Under the pieces are notes generated by a model. The model worked only from the letters and a program-made list of their open reading frames with translations, did no database searches and was not told where the DNA came from. Positions 35,311 to 45,544 of a stretch of DNA of 64,000 nucleotides are shown in pieces. Within the stretch, counting starts at the first letter, position 1, and every line of letters begins with the position of its first letter. The position numbers and the translations under genes were made by a program. Source of the stretch: Colwellia piezophila ATCC BAA-637 (lineage in GTDB: Bacteria; Pseudomonadota; Gammaproteobacteria; Enterobacterales; Alteromonadaceae); NCBI RefSeq assembly GCF_000378625.1, contig NZ_KB905173.1, positions 62,001 to 126,000 on the forward strand. Reading direction: 5' to 3'.

Positions 35311-36573
35311 ATGGCTTTAGCAAAGAAACAAATTAAAAAAGTAGTATTAGCATATTCTGGTGGCTTAGATACCTCGGCTATCATTCCGTGGTTAAAAGAA
35401 AACTATGAAGGCTGTGAAGTCATCGCCTTTTGTGCCGATGTTGGTCAGGGTGATGAAGAACTTGAGGGGGTGAAAGAAAAAGCCCTAGCCTCAGGTGCAT
35501 CAGAATGTTATATAGTTGATCTTAAAGAAGAATACGTAAAGGAATATATTTACCCAATTTTGAAAACAGGCTCAGTGTACGAAGGTCAGTATTTATTAGG
35601 CACGTCAATGGCACGTCCTATCATTGCTAAAGCACACGTAGAGCTTGCCCTTAAAGTTGGTGCTGATGCCCTTTGTCATGGTTGTACCGGTAAAGGTAAT
35701 GACCAAGTACGTTTTGAGTCTTGTTTTGCTGCTCTAGCGCCCGAGTTGACGGTAATTGCGCCATGGCGTGAGTGGGATATGGTTTCTCGTGAAGACTTAC
35801 TTGATTACCTAGCTGAGCGTGATATTCCTTGTTCATCGTCATTAACTAAAATCTATAGCCGTGATGCTAACGCTTGGCATATTTCTCATGAAGGCGGTGA
35901 GTTAGAAGACCCATGGTGTGAGCCATCAAAAGAAGTATGGACCATGACGGTTGATCCAATGGATGCGCCCGATGTGCCAGAAAAAGTACAATTAAGCTTT
36001 CTTGCAGGTGAATTAGTTGCTATTGACGGTAAAGACTTCTCTGGTAGTGAAAAGGGTGCCGGCGCTTATGACGCCTTAATGTATCTTAACGATAAAGGCG
36101 CGGCACACGGTGTTGGTAGAATTGATATTGTTGAAAACCGTTTAGTAGGCATGAAGTCTCGTGGTTGTTATGAAACACCCGGTGGCACTATCTTAATGGC
36201 GGCATATAAAGGTTTAGAAACATTGATTCTCGATAAAGAATCTCTTAAATATCGTGAGTCTGTTGGTCTTGAGTTCTCACATGTTATTTATGATGGTCGT
36301 TGGTTTACGCCACTGGCTAAAGCACAGCTTGCCTCAGCAGCATCATTTGCTGAAAAATTAACCGGTGATGTAGTGGTTAAGTTATATAAGGGCATGGCGC
36401 AAGTGATTCAACGTCGCTCTCCTAACAGTTTATATTCTGAAGAGTTTGCCACCTTTGGTGCTGATGATGTTTACGACCAAAAACATGCTGAAGGTTTTAT
36501 CCGTTTATTCAGTTTATCAAGCAGAATTACCGCACTAAGCCAAAAAGGCAGTTTAAAAGATCAGGAGAAATAG
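35311..36573 (+). CDS. argG: Argininosuccinate synthase ArgG
   Basis: 420 residues. The PP-loop [18 protein letters not shown] lies near the start, followed by [13 protein letters not shown] and [15 protein letters not shown]. It condenses citrulline and aspartate with ATP. The larger gap before it (207 bases) could hold a second promoter, though none was clear. argH starts two bases after its stop. Confidence 0.95.
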   Translation: MALAKKQIKKVVLAYSGGLDTSAIIPWLKENYEGCEVIAFCADVGQGDEELEGVKEKALASGASECYIVDLKEEYVKEYIYPILKTGSVYEGQYLLGTSMARPIIAKAHVELALKVGADALCHGCTGKGNDQVRFESCFAALAPELTVIAPWREWDMVSREDLLDYLAERDIPCSSSLTKIYSRDANAWHISHEGGELEDPWCEPSKEVWTMTVDPMDAPDVPEKVQLSFLAGELVAIDGKDFSGSEKGAGAYDALMYLNDKGAAHGVGRIDIVENRLVGMKSRGCYETPGGTILMAAYKGLETLILDKESLKYRESVGLEFSHVIYDGRWFTPLAKAQLASAASFAEKLTGDVVVKLYKGMAQVIQRRSPNSLYSEEFATFGADDVYDQKHAEGFIRLFSLSSRITALSQKGSLKDQEK

Positions 36574-36575
36574 TT

Positions 36576-38522
36576 ATGGCTTTATGGGGTGGAAGATTTA
36601 AAGGCAAGGCGAGTTTACAATTTAAGAAATTTAATGACTCACTGCCGATAGATTATCGTATGGCGGTGCAAGATATTGTCGGCTCAATTGCTTGGGCGCA
36701 AGCTATTCATGAAGTTGGCGTATTAAACGATGATGAATTAACACGTTTAACGGCCGCACTTGAAGAACTAAAAGCCTCGGTAGAAGAAAATCCTAAACAG
36801 ATTTTACTATCTGATGCTGAAGATATTCATAGCTGGGTAGAAATTCAGTTAATTGAAAAAACCGGTGATTTAGGTAAGAAACTCCATACTGGTCGTAGTC
36901 GTAACGACCAAGTCGCGACCGATTTAAAACTTTGGTGTAAAGAGACCGGCGGCGATTTATTATTTGCGCTAGTTAATTTACAACAAGCGATGATGAATCT
37001 AGCTGAGCGTGAAAAAGATACCGTGCTACCGGGTTATACCCATTTACAAAGAGCACAGCCTATTACTTTCGGTCATTGGTGTTTAGCCTATGTAGAAATG
37101 TTTAACCGTGATATTGGTCGCTTAAAAGATGCCCTTTATCGTTTAGATGTTTCACCATTAGGCTCTGGCGCTCTTGCGGGTACTGCCTACCCAATTGACA
37201 GAAATGCCCTTGCTAATCGTTTAGGTTTTAGAACCGCAACCCTAAACAGTCTTGATGCCGTTTCTGATAGAGATCACGTCATTGAACTATTAGCTTCAGC
37301 CAGTATTTCCATGATGCATCTATCACGTTTTGCCGAAGACTTAATTTTCTATAATTCAGGTGAAGCGGGTTTTGTCGAAATGAGCGATTTAGTTAGCTCT
37401 GGTTCGTCGTTAATGCCGCAAAAGAAAAACCCTGATGCTTGTGAATTAATTCGTGGTAAAGCCGGGCGTGTTTTTGGTGCATTAACCGGTATGTTAACCA
37501 CAATGAAAGCCTTAGCGCTTGCTTATAACAAGGATATGCAAGAGGACAAAGAAGGTTTGTTTGACGCCCTCGATACGTGGCAAGAATGTATGGAAATGGC
37601 GGTATTAGTGGCCGATGGCTTAAAGGTTAATCGCTCACGTACCCTTGCCGCAGCACAGCAAGGTTACGCCAATGCTACGGAACTGGCTGATTATTTAGTC
37701 GGCAAAGATATTCCGTTCCGCGAAGCGCACCATATTGTTGGTGAAGTGGTACTCGCCGCTATCGATAAAGCTGTGCCGTTAGAAGATTTAACCATCACGC
37801 AACTGCAAGAGTTCAGTGATAAAATTGAGCAAGATGTCTATCAACACCTTACCATTGAATCGACCCTTAATAAGCGTGAAGTGCTGGGTGGTACTTCTCG
37901 TGCACAGGTTGAAAAAGCGTTAGCGACTACACAGTCTGGCAATGAAGCTATTTTGAACGAGCAAGTCGTTGGTGCGCCAGGTAAGCAAAGAATTCAAGGG
38001 GCACTTAAACAGGTTAAACAACGGTTAAATGCTCAGCGTGCAGCTGCTATGTCAGTTCGTCGTGCGAGAATGTCTGATGTGGATAGTATTCATCTACTTG
38101 CTAATTTCTGGGCCGATAAGGGCGAGATATTACCTCGAACTCGTGACAATATCATTCATGACATCCAGAATTTTGTTGTTGCCGAGCTAGATGGTAAAGT
38201 TGTTGGTACCGCTTCACTTTATATTTATCAAACAGGGCTTGCTGAGATTCGCTCGGTAGTTGTAGATGTAAGTGCTCAGCAGCAAGGTCAGGGTGAAGCG
38301 TTGGTACAATATTTGTTAGAGTTCGCTTATCAAATGGAATTAGAACAAATTATAGTGTTGACTTATATTCCACAATATTTTGAGAAGCTTGGTTTTAACT
38401 TAATTGATAAAAGCTCATTAGCGGAAAATATCATTGAAGACAGTGAACCGAGTCCACATAAAGACCCGGCTGATGAAGTGGCGATGGAATATATACTCAA
38501 TCAACCTCAAAAGGCATCTTGA
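36576..38522 (+). CDS. argH: ArgH(A): argininosuccinate lyase fused to a GNAT acetyltransferase
   Basis: 648 residues, about 190 longer than a plain ArgH. Residues 1 to about 470 are the lyase: [34 protein letters not shown] and the signature [13 protein letters not shown]. After a helical linker, a GNAT domain starts at about residue 492 ([17 protein letters not shown]), with [18 protein letters not shown] and the acetyl-CoA loop [10 protein letters not shown]. This argH(A) fusion is known from Moritella and Vibrio, where the added domain can supply N-acetylglutamate synthase activity. Whether it is active here, beside a full ArgA, is open. Confidence 0.95.
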   Translation: MALWGGRFKGKASLQFKKFNDSLPIDYRMAVQDIVGSIAWAQAIHEVGVLNDDELTRLTAALEELKASVEENPKQILLSDAEDIHSWVEIQLIEKTGDLGKKLHTGRSRNDQVATDLKLWCKETGGDLLFALVNLQQAMMNLAEREKDTVLPGYTHLQRAQPITFGHWCLAYVEMFNRDIGRLKDALYRLDVSPLGSGALAGTAYPIDRNALANRLGFRTATLNSLDAVSDRDHVIELLASASISMMHLSRFAEDLIFYNSGEAGFVEMSDLVSSGSSLMPQKKNPDACELIRGKAGRVFGALTGMLTTMKALALAYNKDMQEDKEGLFDALDTWQECMEMAVLVADGLKVNRSRTLAAAQQGYANATELADYLVGKDIPFREAHHIVGEVVLAAIDKAVPLEDLTITQLQEFSDKIEQDVYQHLTIESTLNKREVLGGTSRAQVEKALATTQSGNEAILNEQVVGAPGKQRIQGALKQVKQRLNAQRAAAMSVRRARMSDVDSIHLLANFWADKGEILPRTRDNIIHDIQNFVVAELDGKVVGTASLYIYQTGLAEIRSVVVDVSAQQQGQGEALVQYLLEFAYQMELEQIIVLTYIPQYFEKLGFNLIDKSSLAENIIEDSEPSPHKDPADEVAMEYILNQPQKAS

Positions 38523-38584
38523 TACTGATTAGAGATAATGTCGGTCAGGTTACATAGTCAAAACACAGTAAATCGAATTGAAGA

Positions 38585-39904
38585 ATGGAAAGCATGAATA
38601 ATAGCGATCAAAATTACGTAAAATGGTTTAGAAATGCCGCGCCTTACATAAATGCCCATCGAGGAAAAACGGTGGTGCTAATGTTTGGTGGCGAAGCTGT
38701 TACTCACCCAAATTTTGGCAATATTATTCATGATATTTCTTTACTACGAAGTCTTGGGGTTAAATTGGTGGTGGTGCACGGTGCACGGCCACAAATTGAA
38801 GAACGCATGAAACAACGTGGTCTTGAAGGCAAGGTGGTTAGTAATATTCGGATCACTGATGCACAAACTTTAGTTGCGGTGAAAGACGCTACCGGCTCAT
38901 TACGTCTGCACATCGAAGCATTACTCTCTACCGGTGTAGTTAATTCACCTATGCACGGCTCACAAATTAGAGTCAGTACCGGTAATTTTGTTATAGCCAA
39001 ACCTATGGGTGTTCGTCATGGCGTGGACTATAAATACACTGGCAGTGTCAGGAGAATAGACTCTGACGGCATCAATATGCAGTTAGATTACGGCTCAATT
39101 GTTTTGCTGTCACCCATTGGTTACTCACCAACAGGTGAAGTGTTCAACCTGGCTTTAGAAGATGTGGCAACGCAAACTGCGATTGCACTTAAAGCCGATA
39201 AGCTGATAGCCCTTACTGAAGACGAAGGGCTTATCGATAAATCGGGTGAGCTCATTCGCAGTTGTAGCGTGCGTACCGTTAAAACCTTGCTTGATGAAAA
39301 AGATTGCCATGTTCGCCAATTATTACTGCGCTCTATCATTCAAAGTGGTGAAAATGGCGTTGAGCGTTGTCATTGCGTCAGCTATCAAAGTGACAGTGCC
39401 TTGTTACAAGAGCTGTTCACGCGTGATGGTGCTGGTACTTTAATTGCCAAAGATCATAAAGAATTAATTTCTACCGCTACGATTGATGATGTCGCTGGGA
39501 TTTTAGAGCTGATTCAACCACTGGAGGAAGAGGGCGTATTGGTTAAACGCTCTCGTGAATTACTCGAGATGGAAATTGGCTGTTTCACCGTCCTTAAAAA
39601 AGAAGATGTCATTATCGCTTGCGCGGCGTTATATCCATACCCTGAAGCTAAAACTGGTGAGGTTGCCTGTGTTGTTATTGACCCGGACTATCGTAAAGGT
39701 AATCGAGGTGAAAGGATCATTAGTGCTTTAGAAGAGAGTGCTAAGAAAAAAGGGTTAACCTCGTTATTTTTATTAACTACTGTCAGTGGTCATTGGTTTC
39801 GAGAACAGGGCTTTATTGAAACTTCATTAGAGCGCTTACCTGAAGGTAAACAGCAAATGTATAATTTTCAGCGTAACTCTCAGGTGTTTGTTAAAGACAT
39901 CTAG
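38585..39904 (+). CDS. argA: N-acetylglutamate synthase ArgA
   Basis: 439 residues with the classic two-domain layout: an amino-acid-kinase-like regulatory domain (about 1-290; TVVLMFGGEAVTHPNF, VVVHGARPQIEERM) and a GNAT domain (about 295-430; VACVVIDPDYRKGNRGERII, SGHWFREQGF). It acetylates glutamate and is normally feedback-inhibited by arginine through the kinase-like domain. It lies 62 bases after argH(A), so the operon encodes two acetyltransferase domains for the same step. A second ATG three codons in is a possible alternative start. Confidence 0.94.
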   Translation: MESMNNSDQNYVKWFRNAAPYINAHRGKTVVLMFGGEAVTHPNFGNIIHDISLLRSLGVKLVVVHGARPQIEERMKQRGLEGKVVSNIRITDAQTLVAVKDATGSLRLHIEALLSTGVVNSPMHGSQIRVSTGNFVIAKPMGVRHGVDYKYTGSVRRIDSDGINMQLDYGSIVLLSPIGYSPTGEVFNLALEDVATQTAIALKADKLIALTEDEGLIDKSGELIRSCSVRTVKTLLDEKDCHVRQLLLRSIIQSGENGVERCHCVSYQSDSALLQELFTRDGAGTLIAKDHKELISTATIDDVAGILELIQPLEEEGVLVKRSRELLEMEIGCFTVLKKEDVIIACAALYPYPEAKTGEVACVVIDPDYRKGNRGERIISALEESAKKKGLTSLFLLTTVSGHWFREQGFIETSLERLPEGKQQMYNFQRNSQVFVKDI

Positions 39905-39926
39905 CTTAGCAGTCGCTAATTTAATA

Positions 39927-39964
39927 AAAAAGCAGCTAGTAGGAAGTACTAGCTGCTTTTTTTG
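39927..39964. terminator. Bidirectional terminator between argA and mrcA
   Basis: Stem AGCAGCTAGTA/TACTAGCTGCT (39931-39941 with 39947-39957), loop GGAAG, A run before and T run after. It separates converging argA and mrcA. Confidence 0.87.
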
Positions 39965-39983
39965 TTTTTTAAAATTGATTGCC

Positions 39984-42617
39984 TTAAAACAATTCTTCTT
40001 CCTCTTCTTCTTTTTCTTTTTTACCTGAGATTATGTCGCTACTATTATCTTGAGTGGCATACTCTGTCGGCACATTTCCTAAACGAAAGTATTCAAATTG
40101 GCTTGTTCTATCTGTTTTTGTGGTTAACTTCCCTGTTGTTTTATCTATGCGTACATAGACAATGTCAACAGGGGGTTGAAATGCTTCAACTTCCACATCG
40201 GCCAATGCTATTTTCATAAAGTCAATCCAGGCAGGTTGCGCCGATTTAGCACCGAACTCATTACCTGTGGTTTGGTTCTTACCTAGGTTGTTGTTATATA
40301 CCGTTCGGCCAAGCATATGGCTAGGATCATCAAAGCCTATCCAAGACGTGGTAATTAAACGGCGGCTAAAGCCTGAAAACCAAGCGTCTTTAGCTTCGTT
40401 AGTGGTGCCCGTTTTACCGGCAATATCACGGCGTTTCAATGTTCTAGCTCGCCAACCAGTACCTTGCCAGCCATTCTCAATTGAATAGTCTGCCCCCCAA
40501 ATGGCAGTATTAAGTGCTTGGGTGATCAAAAATGCATTCTGTGGGCTAATTACACGCGGAGCCTGCTTCACTTCAGCAATTACTTCAGCAGTTACTTCCG
40601 TCGGTAATTCACTGGTTGGCTCAGCTGGTGCAGTCGCTAATTTATCAGCTTTAATTGGTTGTTCGTCTTCATTAGTTGTTTGGGCTATATCTGATGCGAG
40701 AGCTAATTCAGCACTGTCAATATCGCTAGCTGGAATGCATGGATCGCAAGCTAAGGCAGGGTTAGCCTGGTAAATAACTTCCCCATCACTGTTTTCTATC
40801 CGATCAATTAAGTAAGGCTCTACTAAAAATCCGCCATTGGCAAATACGGCAAAGCCTGTCGCTACTTCTAGTGGTGTTAACGCAGCGGAGCCAAGTGCTA
40901 AGGTCTCACTACGAGGTAAGTCACTAGCATTAAAGCCAAAGTTAGTTAAATGATCTATGGTATTGCGAACACCGACACTTTTGAGTAATCGTACAGCGAT
41001 AACGTTTTTTGATTGCGCCAACGCTAGGCGAACTCGTAATGGACCAACGTAGGTTTCAGGTGAGTTTCTAGGGCGCCAAACTACACCTGAGCTACTATCC
41101 CATTGATTTATTGGCGCATCATTGACTAATGAAGCAAGGGTAAAACCATGCTCAAGAGCGGCAGAGTATATAAAGGGCTTTATATTAGAGCCTACTTGAC
41201 GCCTAGCTTGGGTAACTCGATTAAATTGACTTTGATTGAAGCTAAAACCACCAACGGCGGCCTTAATCGCGCCATCATCTGGAGAAAGTGAGACGATAGC
41301 TGCACTTGCTTGCGGTAGCTGCCCCAAGCGGTAACTATTATCGGACATTTTATTGACTAGTATGACATCTCCATACTTAAGGATTTCACTTGCTACTTTA
41401 GGGGGCCTACCTTGCTTTTGATCATTAATATAAGGTCGTGCCCAAGCTAGCCCTTGCCAATTAATAACAGATGTCTGCTCTTCGCGGAGTTGAATGGTCA
41501 CCGACTTGTCTTCAACAGACGTAACAACTGCTGGGACTAACATTTGGTAATAGTTGGCTGCGGAAAGGGCTTTATTTATTTCCTCTGGCGATAATAAGGA
41601 CAGCTGTGGAGTATGCTCACCGCTTGAAGGCCCGGTCACTTCAGGTCGAAGTGAGGTTAAAGGTCCACGAAAACCATGACGTTGGTCATAATTCATTAAG
41701 TTATTAACCAGTGCTTGTTCCGCTGCCGTTTGCAGCTTTGCCGTCACCGTGGTAAATACCCTGTATCCTTCTGAGTAGGCTTTTTCTTTTCCGTAGCGCT
41801 TTAATATTTCATTATGCGCCATTTCAGCTACATAGGGGGCGTCCAATTCTATTTCAGCGCCGTGTTTCTTGCCTGTTATAGGCGCATTTTTCGCTGCTTG
41901 ATATTCTTGCTCTGAAATATAACCACTCACTAGCATACGTTTTAATACAACGCCTCTGCGAGCTTTTGCACGCGTTGGCGAGCGTATAGGGTTTAATGTG
42001 GAAGGGGCTTTAGGTAGTCCGGCTAAAACAGCAATTTGAGCAAGATTAAGTTCGTTAATTTCTTTGCCATAATAGACTTGAGCAGCAGCGCCAAAACCAA
42101 ATGCTCTATGCCCTAGTTCAATTTTGTTGATGTATAGCATTAATATCTCATCTTTACTGAGTAAGCTCTCAATATGAAAGGATAAAAATATTTCTCGAAT
42201 TTTTCGTATGTAGGTTACTTCTCTGGTTAGGAAAAAGTTACGGGCTACTTGCATAGTGATGGTACTCGCACCACCTTTGTCTTGTCCCATTAACTTGCCT
42301 AGGACAGCGCGGCCCATGCCTATGGGATCTACACCGAAATGCATATAAAAACGATCGTCTTCTGTCGCTAATAATGCATCAATAAGTTGTTGTGGAACTT
42401 GCTCAAATATTAAAGGTGTGCGTTTTTTCTCTCCAAATTGGGAAATAAGTAAACCGTTTCGGCTATAAATTTGTAATGGCGTTTGCCAGTGTATATTTTT
42501 TAAAGAGTCAACGTTTGGCAAGTCAGAACGTATTGATAAATATAAACTATATACACCAATGGAGATAACAATAAACAGTATCAGACTGGCTTTAAATAAA
42601 TTTTTGATTGAGAACAC
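39984..42617 (-). CDS. mrcA: Penicillin-binding protein 1A (MrcA/PonA)
   Basis: 877 residues, GTG start. One membrane helix (about 7-27) is followed by the glycosyltransferase domain (ATEDDRFYMHFGVDPIG, GGASTITMQVARNFFL, IELGHRAFGFGAAAQVYYG), an OB-like insert and the transpeptidase domain with SNIK near 477, SKN in LAQSKNVIAV and KTGTT near 735. It polymerises and cross-links peptidoglycan in the periplasm. An Ala/Glu-rich insert (about 640-680) and the very acidic tail KKEKEEEEEELF are unusual. It is divergent from pilM, the standard gammaproteobacterial arrangement. Confidence 0.95.
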   Translation of the reverse strand: MFSIKNLFKASLILFIVISIGVYSLYLSIRSDLPNVDSLKNIHWQTPLQIYSRNGLLISQFGEKKRTPLIFEQVPQQLIDALLATEDDRFYMHFGVDPIGMGRAVLGKLMGQDKGGASTITMQVARNFFLTREVTYIRKIREIFLSFHIESLLSKDEILMLYINKIELGHRAFGFGAAAQVYYGKEINELNLAQIAVLAGLPKAPSTLNPIRSPTRAKARRGVVLKRMLVSGYISEQEYQAAKNAPITGKKHGAEIELDAPYVAEMAHNEILKRYGKEKAYSEGYRVFTTVTAKLQTAAEQALVNNLMNYDQRHGFRGPLTSLRPEVTGPSSGEHTPQLSLLSPEEINKALSAANYYQMLVPAVVTSVEDKSVTIQLREEQTSVINWQGLAWARPYINDQKQGRPPKVASEILKYGDVILVNKMSDNSYRLGQLPQASAAIVSLSPDDGAIKAAVGGFSFNQSQFNRVTQARRQVGSNIKPFIYSAALEHGFTLASLVNDAPINQWDSSSGVVWRPRNSPETYVGPLRVRLALAQSKNVIAVRLLKSVGVRNTIDHLTNFGFNASDLPRSETLALGSAALTPLEVATGFAVFANGGFLVEPYLIDRIENSDGEVIYQANPALACDPCIPASDIDSAELALASDIAQTTNEDEQPIKADKLATAPAEPTSELPTEVTAEVIAEVKQAPRVISPQNAFLITQALNTAIWGADYSIENGWQGTGWRARTLKRRDIAGKTGTTNEAKDAWFSGFSRRLITTSWIGFDDPSHMLGRTVYNNNLGKNQTTGNEFGAKSAQPAWIDFMKIALADVEVEAFQPPVDIVYVRIDKTTGKLTTKTDRTSQFEYFRLGNVPTEYATQDNSSDIISGKKEKEEEEEELF

Positions 42618-42743
42618 AGCAAAAGACCAATTAGTGGATAAAAATGTAAGATAGTACTAGTATATCGTGTAAAGACATGTAATAAATGTATTTATACGTA
42701 TTTTACGTCTAAAATAATTACAAAATTAAAATTGTAGGTGGTT

Positions 42744-43823
42744 ATGCTAGACAAACTATGGAAAAAGAAAAACTCAATGATGGTAGGAATCGATATTGGT
42801 TCCCATTCGGCTAAGGCGGTATTGTTGAGTCAGGGAAGTGAAGGCTTTATAATTGAAGATTTCGCTATAGAACCAATGCCTAGAGGCTCAGTGGTTGATC
42901 GTGAAATTCAAGATATCGAAGCAGTAGGTGCTGTTATTGCCAAGCTTAGAAAAAAAATCTCAGCAAAGGCCATTGATGCGGCTGCTGCAGTATCAGGGCA
43001 AACTGTTATCACTAAATTGATATATATGGATGTAGCGTTAACAGAAGATGAACTCGCTAGCCAGATAGAGATTGAAGCCGATAGCTTAATTCCATTCCCA
43101 CTTGATGAAGTTAGTCTGGATTTTGAAACCCTTGATGTTAACGAGTCAGATCCGAGTAAAGTAAATGTCTTGTTAAGTGCTGCTCGTACTGAGTCAATCG
43201 AAGCCCGTGTTGCTGCCCTCGATGCCGGGCAGTTCAATGCCAAAGTTATTGATGTTGAATCTTATGCCGTCGGACGAGCTTATGATCTTTGTTTATCTCA
43301 ACTACCTGAAGATGCAAAAGATAAGGTTGTCGCAATAGTAGATATCGGCTCGACAGTAACCCTTTTCTCGGCAACAGAAGCGGGTAAGCATATTTATAGC
43401 CGTGACCAAATGTTTGGCGGTGAACAATATACCCGCTCAATTGTCTCTTATTACAATAAATCATTTGAACAGGCTGAAGAAGCCAAGACAACCAACGACC
43501 TTCCACCCAACTATACCTTTGAAGTATTAGCGCCTTTCCATACTATTTTAATGCAACAAATACGCCGCGCTATTCAAATGTTTTTGACAACCAGTGGCCA
43601 AGATAAAGTTGATTATTTATTGATTTCTGGTGGTACTGCTGCTCTGGAAGGACTTGAAGATTTACTTACGGATGAATTGGGAATCCATACGGTTATTGCC
43701 AATCCCTTCCACGATATGTCATCTAGTGATTCTGTCGACCAGAGTGAGCTTGATAGAGTGGCACCGCAACTAATGGTAGCAACTGGTTTAGCGTTAAGGA
43801 GCTTTACTCCATGGCATATATAA
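42744..43823 (+). CDS. pilM: Type IV pilus assembly protein PilM
   Basis: 359 residues from ATG at 42744, actin-like ATPase fold. VGIDIGSHSAKAVLLS is phosphate-binding loop 1, VAIVDIGSTVTLFS loop 2 and LLISGGTAALEGLEDLL the adenosine motif. PilM is cytoplasmic and binds the N-terminal tail of PilN in the alignment complex. GTG two codons earlier is open but has no ribosome site. It overlaps pilN by 13 bases. Confidence 0.94.
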   Translation: MLDKLWKKKNSMMVGIDIGSHSAKAVLLSQGSEGFIIEDFAIEPMPRGSVVDREIQDIEAVGAVIAKLRKKISAKAIDAAAAVSGQTVITKLIYMDVALTEDELASQIEIEADSLIPFPLDEVSLDFETLDVNESDPSKVNVLLSAARTESIEARVAALDAGQFNAKVIDVESYAVGRAYDLCLSQLPEDAKDKVVAIVDIGSTVTLFSATEAGKHIYSRDQMFGGEQYTRSIVSYYNKSFEQAEEAKTTNDLPPNYTFEVLAPFHTILMQQIRRAIQMFLTTSGQDKVDYLLISGGTAALEGLEDLLTDELGIHTVIANPFHDMSSSDSVDQSELDRVAPQLMVATGLALRSFTPWHI

Positions 43824-44386
43824 ATCTACTTCCTTGGCGTGAGGCAGCTCTCAAGGCAAAGCAAAAAGAATATTTTACCATTCTTTTTGCTGTCGGCTCG
43901 ATTGTACTCGCATTCGTGTTAACGTTTAATTTTTATTATCAAGCTCGTATTGATGGACAAAATACTAAAAATCAATATTTGAGAAATGAAATTACTCAGC
44001 TTGATATTCAAATTGCCGAAATTAAAACCCTAAATGATAAAAAGAAGGCACTTCAGCAGCTCATTGCTGTCGTTGAGCAATTACAACGTAGTCGTAATGT
44101 CGGTACGCAAGTTCTTGATGAGATAGCTAAAATCATTCCTAATGGTATTTATATCATTGAGCTGGAAAAACGAGGTAATATTTTACAGCTTACCGGTAAG
44201 AGTGAATCTAATAATCATTTAGCTAATATGATACGTGCGGTAGAGTCATCAGATTTATTTGTTGATGCGACGCCAGAATCTATTACTGCGGATGAAAGTG
44301 GCTCTAAGTTGCTCAGTAGTTTTAAGATGAAAGTTACAATAAAAGGTTTGGTGGATGACCTTTCTGCTAATAAAGGGAGCAAATGA
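43811..44386 (+). CDS. pilN: Type IV pilus assembly protein PilN
   Basis: 191 residues. The cytoplasmic tail starts AYINLLPWRE, the conserved INLLPWR motif that docks into PilM. One membrane helix follows (about 22-42), then a coiled coil and a periplasmic ferredoxin-like domain. It pairs with PilO in the inner membrane. The gene overlaps both neighbours. Confidence 0.94.
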   Translation: MAYINLLPWREAALKAKQKEYFTILFAVGSIVLAFVLTFNFYYQARIDGQNTKNQYLRNEITQLDIQIAEIKTLNDKKKALQQLIAVVEQLQRSRNVGTQVLDEIAKIIPNGIYIIELEKRGNILQLTGKSESNNHLANMIRAVESSDLFVDATPESITADESGSKLLSSFKMKVTIKGLVDDLSANKGSK

Positions 44387-44982
44387 TGAAGTTTGATGCA
44401 TCCCAGTTTGACAACCTTGATCTTGAAAATATTGGTCAGTGGCCCGCAGCACCAAAGTTAGTGTTAGGTGTGTTTCTAGCGGTTATAGTCGGCTCTTTAG
44501 GTTATGTAGGCTTAATTAGTGATCAAATGGAAAAGCTTGATCGTGTTGTGGCTGAAGAGGTAGTTTTAAAGGAATCCTTTCGCGCTAAATACCATATTGC
44601 AGCTAATTTATCTTTGTTCCGCGACCAAATGAAAGAGGCTGAAGATTCCTTTGCTAAGCAGCTTAAAAGTCTCCCAAACAGCCATGAAATTCCAGGATTG
44701 TTAGATGATATTACTTTTGTGGGTACCACCAGTGGTCTGGATTTTGTAAAATTGGAATGGCAGCCTGAGATTAGTAAAGAGGTCTATATAGAGTTACCTA
44801 TTGATATTGAAGTCATAGGGTCGTATCACTCATTTGGGCAATTTGTTAGTAAAATTGCTGGTTTGCCACGAATTGTGACCTTGCATGACTTTAAAATTAA
44901 GATTGAGCAAAATGATAACGATACGCTTAATTTAAAACTCCAAGCTAAAACTTATCGTTATCAACAGGAGGCAGCTCAATGA
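44383..44982 (+). CDS. pilO: Type IV pilus assembly protein PilO
   Basis: 199 residues: a short cytoplasmic start (DNLDLENIGQWPAAPKLVL), one membrane helix (about 22-45), a coiled coil and a periplasmic domain with LPNSHEIPGLLDDI and YHSFGQFVSKIAGLPRIVTL. It forms a heterodimer with PilN. Four-base overlaps (ATGA) with pilN and pilP show tight translational coupling. Confidence 0.94.
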   Translation: MMKFDASQFDNLDLENIGQWPAAPKLVLGVFLAVIVGSLGYVGLISDQMEKLDRVVAEEVVLKESFRAKYHIAANLSLFRDQMKEAEDSFAKQLKSLPNSHEIPGLLDDITFVGTTSGLDFVKLEWQPEISKEVYIELPIDIEVIGSYHSFGQFVSKIAGLPRIVTLHDFKIKIEQNDNDTLNLKLQAKTYRYQQEAAQ

Positions 44983-45536
44983 CAACAAATAGTTTAACCT
45001 GTAACACTACGAAAATTGTCAGTGTGATAGCGCTGACCTTGTTATCTGGGTGTTTTGACGATACAGCAGAGATAAAGGCACACATGGCTCAGGTCAGAGC
45101 AACGACAACAAGTTATATAGACCCTATGCCAGAAGTGCATCCATTTATTCATATTGCATATTCTGCGGACGATTTACGTAGTCCATTTGTATTGCCTAGA
45201 CCCGAAGCAATGCAACAAAAAATGCAGCAAATGGCGGGTTGTTTAAGCCCCAATACCAATCGTCGTAAGCAACCGTTAGAAAAATATGCCTTGAGTGATT
45301 TGAGAATGCGCGGCACTTTAGGTGATGCAAGTAAGCTCTGGGCCTTATTAGAAGCCTCAGATTTGAGTTTACATAGGGTTGCTGTCGGAAATTATCTTGG
45401 CTTATATAGTGGCCGAATCATACAAGTGAGTGCAAAAACAGTGAAAATAATAGAATTAGCTCCAGATGGTGCTGGGTGTTGGGTCGAACGTGAAGCGAAA
45501 TTAGATATCGTGCAATCTGAAGAGTCAAATAAGTAA
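44979..45536 (+). CDS. pilP: Type IV pilus lipoprotein PilP
   Basis: 185 residues. The lipobox LLSGC (Cys25) marks an inner-membrane lipoprotein. The C-terminal beta domain (about 100-180: SDLRMRGTL, LHRVAVGNYLGLYSGRI, CWVEREAKLDI) binds the N0 domain of PilQ and links the inner-membrane PilN/PilO complex to the secretin. It ends eight bases before pilQ. Confidence 0.93.
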   Translation: MTTNSLTCNTTKIVSVIALTLLSGCFDDTAEIKAHMAQVRATTTSYIDPMPEVHPFIHIAYSADDLRSPFVLPRPEAMQQKMQQMAGCLSPNTNRRKQPLEKYALSDLRMRGTLGDASKLWALLEASDLSLHRVAVGNYLGLYSGRIIQVSAKTVKIIELAPDGAGCWVEREAKLDIVQSEESNK

Positions 45537-45544
45537 AGGAATCA

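Noticed and set aside
40267..40773. Forward-strand open frames opposite mrcA
   Set aside because: They are antisense shadows of the conserved transpeptidase domain; the protein sequences look random.
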